Shown piece after piece: positions 48,468 through 59,205 of a stretch of 64,000 nt of DNA. The stretch is from Rattus norvegicus (Eukaryota; Chordata; Mammalia; Rodentia; Muridae): contig NC_086025.1 in the NCBI RefSeq assembly GCF_036323735.1, forward strand, positions 108,285,188 through 108,349,187. The letters run 5' to 3'. A model generated the notes under the pieces. That model worked only from the letters and a program-made list of their open reading frames with translations, searched no databases and was not told the origin of the DNA. A program made the translations under genes and the position numbers. Position 1 is the stretch's first letter. Each line of letters begins with the position of its first letter.

Positions 48468-51400
48468 AGTGGTAGTGTTGGTGGTGGTGGTGGTAGTGGT
48501 AGTGGTGGTGGTGGTAGTGGTGGTATTGTTGATGGTGGTGAATCTGAGGCTGGTGGTGGTGGTGGTGGTGAATCTGAGGCTGCTGGTGGTGGTGTGACCC
48601 ACCATCCATCATGATAGTTGCTGTGGATGGGAGTGATGGCGCTGTGGAGGGGTGTGTCGATAACATGATGGCGGTACTTATGCTTCTCTTGGTGATGGCA
48701 TTGGTGATGGTGTGGGGGGGTGATTGACAGTCTTGGTTATGTGATGCTGATGATGGCAGAGGTGATGGTCTTGATGTAAGAGGCATGCTGGCAATGTGGG
48801 GTTAGCCATGATGACAACAGCTTTGACATGACAGTGGCCATAGAGAGGGCAGGTCTCAGAACCTGGCAGTGGCCACGAAAGGAGCATTGGTAATGCTGCA
48901 GTGACCTTGGAGGTGGTGCCAGGATGTGACAGTGGTTATGGAGGTGGGATGGTGCTGGTGATGAGGTGGTGGGTGTGGAGGTGGGATCAGAGATGAGGTG
49001 ACCATGCAGGGGCGGGGGTTGGTGGTGCAGTGGTGGTTATGGAGGTGGTGGTGATGGTGGTGGTAGCCATGGGAGTAGTGGTGAGGACATGGTAGTCATA
49101 GAGACAGTTTCGGTACATGGAAACAGTGGTAGAGGTGGTGGAGGTAGTCGAGTATCCTGGGGTGGGGATGTCGCTGGTGGTAAATACTGACTGCAGATGC
49201 TATTGGCCTGTGTTGTTCAATGTTTGGTGATGGGCGTAGGTTTTGTGGGAGGGGGCTGGGGCTGGAAAGGTTTACAGGCCCCCTATGGGCATTAGCTCCC
49301 TTCTTCATGGCATAAGTCAAGAGTTAAGCCAAAGTGACCATGGGGACATGATAGGGCAAGTAGAGGAGGAAGGTTTACACATGGAAGTCTGGAAGGATGT
49401 CTTGTAGATGAGGCTAGTTTGGCTAGGGTCTCCATTAGGGTGTAGATCATCTTGACCTAGGGCAATACCAGGAATGCTCAGTGCTCAGCCAGGGCTAGCT
49501 CAGCTGTCATTGAAACGATAGGGTTTGAGGGCTGTGTCGTCTGGACAGTAGCCCCTTGACTGGCAGGACTGTGACAGGCCAGTATGTGTGTCTGTAGGAG
49601 TCATAGACAGGAACCTAGGAGAGAGACAGGGGCTCAGTTTGGGTATCAAGCACCTTTCTGAACCAGGTACAGTCAGCAGGACCCTGTTCTCCAGGGTAGG
49701 TCATTGTCCACTGTTAGCAGGTTCCCCACTTAGTCCTACAGACAACCATGACCTATGTGCCCTGCCTGGGTAACCCGAGAGGAGCCACTAAGCATAGAGG
49801 GGGACATTCTGAGACTAGAAGCCCCAGGGTAGTGTCTGGCGCCAGGTAGGAGAGACGAAGAGACTGGTGTCAGGGTCCGGGGGAACAGGAGAAGCCCCAA
49901 AGGCCCTGCACAGATCTGAGGTGCACAGAAGGGCTCAGATGGCCACCTATCTTTAGTCGAGGGCACCAGACTTCAAGTGTTTGGATCTCTGAAAGCCAGA
50001 CCAGGACTAGAGTCTCAGAAACAGCACAGGAGGGGTGCCAACTCAGCAGGGGGATGGACTGACGCCAAGGCTGGGCATAGTGGTCCAGAACATAGGTGAC
50101 AGGAAGAAAAGACAGAGCTCGAGCATCTGAGTGAGCCTTTCGGAGGCAGCAGCAGCCATCTTGATGCGGAGAGAGAAGTCGGTAGATGTCTCTGGGAAAT
50201 GGGCACACCTGACAGAGGAGGTGTGACTAAATCGTCTGGGAACCGGGACAGAGATGGATCAGGGGAGCTGATTTCTGGGATACAGATGGGAGCTGGCTCA
50301 TGGGGGTTCTCAAAGGCCCAGTTGAGAACCCCCTCAACTGCAGAGGCTTCAGTCCCAACCCCTGCCCAGAGCCTAAGATCCCCCGCTGAGGTGCACCGTG
50401 CCCACTCCTGGCTGTTTTATACCCTGTGGGTGGACACCCTATGAGTCATTCATACTGGGGTGTGAATTAGCCCATCAGATCCAAGGGGACCCCGACAGGC
50501 ACAGTCCTATAATAGCACCTGCTCGTGGGCTGGCGGGAGGCATCACGATGCAGTAGGGCCCTTGCTCAGTGGGTGGTGGGCTCCATGCACTCTCTGCATA
50601 CTGTCCCCTCAATTTCCTCGAACACATAGGCCCTGAAGAATCTATCGTTCTCTGAACAAGTACAGGTTACTGCGTACCCACTGCCTAACAGGCAGCTGAG
50701 CTCTGAGTTGGATAGGGTCAGGAATCTCTGTTCACTCCTTCTCCTGGGCTGTCGAGTATTAGGAGAGCAGGACCAGAAGCTGAGTTTGTGGCCAGCTGCA
50801 GGGATGTCCCCTCAGGGTGTTCCAATTTTGTTGGGTCCACCTCTTTTGGACGCTACTTGAGGTGCCTGCAGGGAGATGCTGGGCAATCAACCGGTAGTGA
50901 ATATCGTTCTTGTACCACTGTCCCTGGGACCTGGGGATAGGGTTGTGACTCTGCCCTTGGAGTTGAGGGTTAAATGCAGTAAGGGATACACTGGCTCGGG
51001 GGCTACAGTGGGAGTTGTGGCTGTAGAAGTCAGGTGGTGGTCGATCCCAGCAGGTTCCCTTTGGATCACCAGGCCAACAGGAGACAACCACCCTGACAGA
51101 GGCTGCTAGGACAGGTGAACAGCAGGTGCAGACGCTGGGGAGGCAGGGAATGGACACGTTTCCCATGGACAGAGTGAGCGAGTGGTATCCACGGAGCCTT
51201 ACTGGGCCTTTATCCTTCCTTTTTGCCTTACTTTCCTGGGGTCTGTACTGGATACCCTACCCTGCAGATATGCCTGCTCGGCAGGGGATGACTGTGATTT
51301 GTCAGGACCTGTGCTTGGGGTAGAGGAAGTTGAATCAGGCCAGGGGGTCATTAGACGTGGAGTGACGGGACAGAGAATGGCGTCCAGGGCCAAGTGTGGT

Positions 51401-54400
51401 GATATCACTGGAGGTCACGGCAGGAGGCAAATAGAATTTCCGTGATGAAGAAAGGTCACTCGTGGCATATAGAGAGATGGGCGTTATCTAGATCCATCCA
51501 GGTACCCGTCTGAGGGTGGCAGGCCTCCACCTACACAGGAGGGGAGTTCCTAGTTATGATCCCTCTCTATTCTGTGTCCAGAAAGGGGTCACTGGCCCAG
51601 CTCCTTCCCCAGTTCTAGATCTGTTGCCATGACTTGGGGGGTGGGGTGGGCAGGTATGACTGGCCCAGATTCCTTAGTCCTGGTCCAGGATAGGGACCTG
51701 GCTGGATGACCCAGATCACGTTTCTGAGGCTCAGACGACAGGTGACAACAGCTTCTGCTGTGGGCGTAGCAAGCAAGCAAGCAAGAAAGGGGCACCTGCG
51801 TGTGCTGCAATTGAGAGTCGAGATTCGTGCAGTAGAGTGGCTTTCAGTCAGGCTTGGGGAAGAACTTCCAGATGTTAGGAACCAAAATTTTATGGAAGGG
51901 GAAATAGGGGCTTTCCCCCACCTTCAACAGGTAGGGCGTCAAAAGTACAAGAGTCCACCAACTAGGGCAACCTCTACACTTTTGCTGAAATAACTGTGGC
52001 CCAGGGCTTTGGGGGTAGCTCCATGGCTTCTCGGACTGAGCTCTCCTCCTGGCTTGCAGCCCATCTGGATTCTGGGTTGCTGAAAGGGCCTGATCAGATC
52101 TACTTTCAGCCAGGGTTCAGATGGGGACAGTTGGGGGCAGCAGTAGAGAGAAGCTGGAATCTAGGCCCCGCTGCCATCTTGCTGTGTGGTCAGCTGCACC
52201 CGCACAGCTTCCTTTTAGAGTCTACAAAGCTGACCTGAGGCTTGTGATGGAGAAAGGAAGATGAAACACACAGGTGCCTCAGAGCAGAGCGGAAGCTGGG
52301 GAGGGAGGTGAAGAGAGGACTTGTCCCTGGGCTGCACGTGGGGTGCCCACGATACTCCTAACACACGTGGCACTTGACTAGAGAGGTAGGCAGGCAGAGG
52401 CGGGCCCATATGGTAGTCTGGGCAGCTAACAGAGGCTAGTTCTGCCCTCTTTCCATGCCAAGCCTGGCCGGCTGGCTGGCTGGTTCTCTGGGCCCACACA
52501 GGTACCTTCTCTGATTTCCACAGCCTGGAACTGGAGAGTCTGGCCCTGATGACCCTCATCTGGGTAAGGCGGCAGCCACTCCTCCCCTGCCCCTGGGAGA
52601 CTAAGCTAATTGGTGCCACAGCAGAGGTCCTGGGCAACTCTGGCTCTCAGGCTGGCGGTCTCCCAGGTGGTGGCCAGCAGCAGTCAGCCTGGCGTCCTGT
52701 AGACCCGACAGGGTGTCTGGGAAACCGCCAGGCTGCCAGCCTAGCTCCCCTCACCCTGCCTTAGGGTGTTGTCCTCTGAAGCCTTCCCAGCAACCATCAG
52801 GCAGGTACGATAGCTGAGAGCTCAGTGTGTCCTGTTCTAAAGAGCGGCCACACGGCCAACAACGAGGACAGGGCAGCAGCAGCCTGCCAGTCTAGCACAC
52901 AGGGCTTTCTTGGAATGTGTGCATGCTGGTGACATTTGTTAGTCTGTGCTGGCCTTCTGTGTCTGGTCTGTCGTCTGTGGCATGAGACTGTCCCTTTGTC
53001 ACTCCTAACCTTGAGAGAGGTACAGTGAGAGCCAGGACTCCATGGCTCCTGACCTGAAGAGTGGGCATGGTGAGGGATAGTGCATATCTGACACACAAGG
53101 TGATCTTAGAAAATCTCTAGGGATGGTGCAGAATCTGGGGCACTGTTCAAAGCAAGGGGCTTTGAGCAGGGGGACACACATTTCCTTTCCTGTACTCTTG
53201 GTATTTTAGCTACTTCCCAGTTGGACCTGAAGTCTTCTCTAGTGGGGGAAATATGCTTTTGTTCTGAGCTATAACCAGGAATGTGGAGTGCTAGGCATGC
53301 AGGGTGACAAGTTGGTGGAAAGGCTTCTGGAGTAGTGGTAGTCTCGGTCCCCTGGAGTTGATACAGTGGCTAACCCTTTGGGGACCTGCAAAGTTCTGAT
53401 GAGACAGGGTCTGAAGGCTCAGAGGTTTTCCTGAGGACAAAGATCCTGTACATGAAGGCCTTTCCTTGGCCTCTATTTACTCTGTATTATTGCTCTTGCT
53501 GTGGAAAAAGAGTGCCCTCAGGTAGAACCCTGGGCCTCAAATCCTGGCATTCATGGGCCAGTGACCTTGTAGTTCAGCTTGCACTGCATCTCAGAGTGAG
53601 CTAACAAGTATAGGGGATGGAAAGGAGCTCACACAGCTTGGAGCAGCAGCTCCTGGGCTAGCCCATAACCTAAGACAGGCTTCTCTAGAGTAATTCTTTC
53701 GGAGGGGCAGAGAGACCCTGAGAGAGATGCAGATGCTGTGGTCCTGTCTCCCTGGGCCTGACTCACTGGGTTGTTGAGAAGAGGGGGAAGGAAGTATGGA
53801 GTCACTGGGAATTAAGGGAGGGTTTAGACTCCTGACAGCTGAAGCTGCTGTTGGCTGCCAGCATGTATTCCAGTCAGGCACTGAGTTGTGCAGCCCTGTG
53901 CTATGTTGGGGTCCATCCCTTCTTTAGAGACAAGGAAACTGAGGCAAGGGGGTGAAAGTAATTGTGCTCCTACAGGTAGGGTGTAGCTGAGGTAATGTTG
54001 GAACCCAGGTATCTGGCTATTCTTTTCGTTCTCAGTATTATGTGCGGTCGGGGCTATGTGTTGGTCAGGGCCATGCACAGGGCAGTTCTTCAATGCCACC
54101 AGGGAAAGCAACCAAAGAAAACCCACTGCAGGTGTAGATAGGCAGGCCCATTCCTGTCTATGAATTTTATAGTCTCCACTGGCACTGTGGAGGTGGCCTG
54201 GAAAAGGCCTCAGGCCATTGTTCTGACTAGGGATGGAAGCTACAGTCTTCCTGGGTGCACAGAGAGGACATCTGGCTGGCTTCCCAAAGCCTTAGACTGG
54301 GAAAGAGTGAAGTCTTCCTGGCCTTGGGTTCAAGAGACCACTCCTACCTAAGACTCTGGATACCCCAAATCCTGGGTGCTTCTGGGACAGGAACAGGACT

Positions 54401-57400
54401 GAGTTCCAAAAAAGGTGCCTTCTGGCACTTCCTGCAGGGCAAGATCAGCCCCAGGGCCAGAGGGTGAAGGATGGACGCTGGCAACTTTCTGTTCAGAGAA
54501 CTGCCTGGTAGGCCCCAGGGGAGGTAGAAAGGGGAGGACGGGGGATTTTGCTGGAATCCTTCAGATCCTGGTGCACCCAGAACATAGCTAGCACTTTGCT
54601 TAACTGAAATGGGGCCAGCGGAGGCCTGGAGGCAGCAGGAGGGACCAGGGTCAGCGCGCAGAGGGAAGTTTCCAGCAGCTGGCCAGCTCCCTGCAGGGAG
54701 GGCTGTGCTAGTCCGGGACTTGGAGCCGCAGATACCCAGGCTGCCTGTCCTGGAGGATGCGGCCGCGCAGCCGCGCGGGATGGAGCCATCCCAAGGTCAC
54801 CAGCTCGGAAGAGCCCTGGGCTGTGAGGCTGGGGTACTCCGGGACGGCCCCTCGCGCGCCCCCGCGCCAGGGCCTCGGGCTCGCGCGGGCTCGCGGCCGG
54901 GCAAGCTGGCGGGCGGGGCGGCCGGGCCCCGGGCCAGCTCCCGCCTCCCTCCCGCCGCTCCCGCGGCCCGCGCTCCCGCGGGCCGCGCTCCGCGTCTCCA
55001 GCGCGCGGCGGGCGGTGCAGAGCGCGGCCATGGGCGCCGGGGCGGCGGGTCTTGGCGGCGGGGCGGTCGCGCGGCGGGCGCAGGTGCGGGCCGGGCCGGG
55101 CCGGGCGGGCGCGGGGCCCGCGCGCCGCCGCTGACGCTGTCTCCCGTCCCGCCGCCCGCAGACCCTCCTCCTCCGCCCCCCCGCAGCTCGGGCCCTGGTC
55201 GTGGCGCGGCTGCCGCACGGTGCCCCTCGATGCCCTCCGGACGCGCTGCCTGTGTGACCGGCTCTCCACCTTCGCCATCTTAGCCCAGCTCAGCGCCGAC
55301 GCGGTGAGACCCGGGCGGCGGGGGGCTCGGGGCGCGGGACGCGGGCGGGGATGTGAGCGCGGGCGGGCGGGAGGCGCAGGGCCAGGCCCGGCCCCCCAGG
55401 GGTCTCAGCGCTTAGCAGCCACAGTGTCCCGTTGAAGTCCTGGAGATGGTGAGTGGGAGCCTGGTGGGTGGCAGTGTGGAGTTTAGAGACCTTCAGGAAG
55501 TGGCTGTCAGGTGGGTCCTGTCTCCACTCTCCTTGGAGGCCTGGGGCCTTGGAGACCTTAGAACTGGGACTGGGAGGCGGGCCTGTAGACCCTTTTGCTT
55601 TGCTTGCTAGAGAACAGAGAAGAGGAGCTCCTTCGCTCAGTGCTTCTGCCTGCCCCCGCCCCAGTGGAGCCTGGGCTGCGGAGGTGGCTGTGTCCCCAGG
55701 CAGGGTTCTGGGGGTGGCTGAGGCTGCTGGGCCTGGCCCAAGTCCCTAGACAGGCCTATGGTCTCAGGGGCCTCCTTTTTTTGTTCCTGTGATTCTTGTG
55801 GGGGCTGCTGGTTTCTATGGTGACAGTATCTCAGGCCAGCTTGCTGCCTGGGGCTCTGGGTGCTGGCCCAACCCTCTACACTGGTGGGCTTTCCTGTCTT
55901 TACAGCCTCAGGAAGGCCAGGAGAGTGGGGGTAGGGGCTGGAGCTGCAGAGTTCTTGGGCCAGACTGGCCCAAGAACGGAAGGAGCCAGGGTCTGAGCTC
56001 TGGCCCCTAGCCCAGCCCAGCTCTCTTGTGGAAGGGGCCCTGGGATTGGAATGGAGGACTCTGGGGGAGAGGACTTGGCTCTTCTGGCTGTGAGCAGACA
56101 GATCTTGGCCCTCTGTGAGCCCAAACTCCATGTAGATGCTTGACTGCCCTCTTACTCTCTGAAAGTGAGAAGGGATTACTATGTTAGCTGGGGTCTCATG
56201 GCGGGTCGGAACTAGAGGGACCTCAGTAGTTGCTACCAAACTCCTCTTTGATAGTCAAGGAATCTGAGGCCAAGAAAGGCCAGTTTCAGATCCCATGGTG
56301 AATCTGGGTCCCATGTGCCTTCCAACTGGGCAGATCCATCATTGGGACTGCCTATACTGGAAGGTCTGTGGGCAAGACGAGGGACCTGGAAGGAGGACCA
56401 GACCAGGGAGAATTAGCAGAGACCATGTCTCTGGTTCCTTTGTACTAGCCCAAGATTGGGCTGTAGGAGATCGGAGTTGAAGACTGGGAAAATGGGCTTG
56501 TTTCTTACACATAGCACTATCCTGGATTGGCCTTCTGTCTGTTAGAGTCTCAGTTTCCCTTGTGAAAAGGAGGGGGGACTTTAACCTTAGAGAGGAGCAC
56601 TGTTGTTGTGAGCTGGACCCCTGGAGCAGCCATAGCTGGTGTGACACTGGGAGGGAACAGAGGGTTTGAGTGTGGAGCCTTCACAGGTAGAGCTGACCAT
56701 AAATGCCTGGGACGGGGAGAATGAGGCCACCCTGAGGGGGAGGAGCGGATCGAGCGCCCCGGCTCTGCTTTGTGTGGCAGGAATCCATGGATGCTCTGGG
56801 GGCTTCTGCATCTCAGGTCAGTGGCCATATAACAGTGTCTCTGCAGGGTGTCATTTTAGAGCTCCTAGTCTCTGTAGCCCAGACGAGGTGGCAGAAGCTG
56901 AGTTCAGAGCCAGGTGGTACCACCTGGAGCCTCTTCCCTCACTTGTGTGATGTGATAGCAACCAGACCTTCCTAACTGCAGGACTCCCATGAAAGCAGCC
57001 TGTGTTTAGTGTAGGGCTTGAGCAGGGTATAGGGGTGGCTGGATGGCTATTGTGGGTGTGGCTTCTGTTTACCTCCCACTAGAACTCCTTTTGGTCTTTC
57101 TCCTCTCCTTTTCACCCAACCCTCCTAGCTCACCCATATTGGTTTCCACAGGGAGAGACCTCACTTAAGATGCTGGAGGGGAGGGACCAGAAAGTGCTCC
57201 TGCTAAGGTCTTCCTGACTTCTAGCTGGCTTACTTGGCCCAAGCTGACATTTGAATGTCTAGGGTTGGGGGCTTAGGCAGAACCTGGTGGTGCCCTTCAG
57301 GGAGACTGGGGGCCCTGGAAGCAATCAGCAGCCTCCTTCCCCCAAATCAGCATCTAGAAGGAGTTTGTAAAGAGGAGGTTTGGAGTGAGGTTCACAGGAG

Positions 57401-59149
57401 TTCACTAGCCTAGCTTGGGGCAGGGGGCGACAGTCATCTCATTTAGGTGAGAAAGGCATAGAGCTGCCAGGGATAGGGGAGGTGTGAGAAAGGCATTGGG
57501 TATAGGACAGGAGACAAGGTAGACAGGGTGAGAGGTAGGGCTGAGCTTCATACCAGGGGAAGGAAAGACAGGAAGGACAGGGCAGAGACCAGCAGGGGAG
57601 ACATGAAACCCTGGCAGGAATAAGCAAGCAAAGGACAACCTCTCTGGCTGCAGAGTTGGCCGAAGTTGAGTTAGGTGACTGCAGAGAGAGACAGGTGTTC
57701 CTCTCGACAGGACTGGACCAGATAGTTGGGAGGTACCTCAGCCTGAGCAGAGACAATGTACCAGACACAATGGCCCGGGGGACTCTTGTCTAAAGGGCCC
57801 GAGGTGCAGGTAGCGTGTGTGGCACCAAAGCTAGGGTCGTAAACTGGCCAAGACATGCTATGAGGGAGACAGACCTAGGAGCGGGAAGCTGGCTGGGAGC
57901 CAGGGTGTGGGCGCAGATGCTGCTGGGCTGCGGCTGCGGGAGGTGAGTAACCGCTCTGAGTCACACCTGTGAGTGGGATGCACCACCTGCCTGAGCCTTG
58001 TAGATGGACTAGGCGGTGTGTTTATGGTGCCCGACACAGCCTGGCCATAGTAAACACAATGTGAGGCCAGCTGTTGGTGTCATTGCCTCTGGGACATGCC
58101 TCAGACTTAGCTGGTAGGGGACCAGACCCTAGTCCTGTGTTTAAGTAGCCAGGATTGGTATCAACATATAACCTGACTCAGGGCTCAGCATATGACCAGG
58201 ATGAGGACAGGTGTGTGAGTAGGGTCAGGCCCAGATGTGGCAGGGTCAGGTGTCAGAGTGTCACCAGGGTTACACTCAGAGTATGATCAGGGACAGGGCT
58301 CAAAGCATAACTGGGATTGGTCAGGGCTCAGAGTGTAACCATAATCAGGACTCTGTGTGAATAGGGGCAGGGTTCAGAGTGTGAATAGGGGCAGGGTTCA
58401 GAGTGTGAATAGGGGCAGGGTTCAGAGTGTGAATAGGGGCAGGGTTCAGAGTGTGAATAGGGGCAGGGTTCAGAGTGTGAATAGGGGCAGGGTTCAGAGT
58501 GTGAATAGGGGCAGGGTTCAGAGTGTGAATAGGGGCAGGGTTCAGAGTGTGAATAGGGGCAGTGTTCAGAGTGTGGCCAGGATTGTGGCTCAGCCTGTGA
58601 CTGAAATCAGGGCTTAGTGTGTACATGGTCAGAGTTCAGCTTGTCTCCAGGGTCAGGACTCAATAGGAGACTATGGCCAGAGCTCAACCTGTGACAAGGA
58701 TCAAGGCTCACTGCTTAGTTGGTATCAGCACTCACTAGATCAAGAAACAGAGTGGAAGCTGGCATTGCGGGCTAGAGGCTACTCTTTAGGAGGTGAGGTG
58801 TGTAGACCATGTGAAGACTCAGAATTAGGGAGCATACAGGGTGCAAATTGACAGCAGCTATGTGAAGTGCAGATGAGTTATTCAGAGTCCTTGAGGGAAA
58901 GTGGCAGGCAGAGAACCTGAGGCCGGATCAGACGGAATGTTCTTAGGGTCTCTAGAAGGTAGCAACATCTTAGCTAAGAGAAGAGCCAGGCTGCAGAAAT
59001 GGCTCAGAGGTTGGGAGCACTGGCTGCTCTTCCAGAGGTCCTGAGTTTAATTCCCAGCAGCCACATGATGGCTCACGACCATCTGTAATGGGATCTTCTG
59101 GTGTATCTGAAGACAGCTACAGTATAGTCACACATCAAATAAATAAATC

Positions 59150-59205
<56 letters not shown>

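Larger units (their letters stand above)
41851..55161 (+). other. Adgrb1: Intron 17
   Basis: A 13.3-kb intron and the largest in the window. It holds the 24-bp repeat array (44.15-44.74 kb), an antisense B1 (45.79-45.97 kb), an older B1-like fragment (46.83-46.92 kb), a triplet-repeat cluster (48.1-49.2 kb), a MIR (53.92-54.02 kb), and a CpG island from about 54.74 kb that runs into exon 18. 41.9-44.1, 47.0-48.1 and 49.3-53.9 kb hold nothing I can name. The branch point and acceptor before exon 18 (gctgac, then gcccgcag) lie inside the CpG island. Confidence 0.85.

Noticed and set aside
48049..48786. 245-codon minus-strand open frame rich in His and Gln
   Set aside because: Its composition comes entirely from CTG/GGT simple repeats. 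There is no domain, no promoter evidence and no unique flanking coding signal.
54493..55278. 261-codon minus-strand open frame opposite exon 18
   Set aside because: It lies in a GC-rich CpG island where stop codons are rare, and it mirrors the real exon. It is Arg/Pro/Ala-rich with no domain.
58355..58570. CRISPR-like regularly spaced repeat
   Set aside because: The units abut with no spacers, and the locus is mammalian. It is a minisatellite.
58345..58626. Octapeptide-repeat protein on either strand
   Set aside because: It is a 24-bp unit with no stop in some frames, so open length is automatic. It lies inside intron 18.
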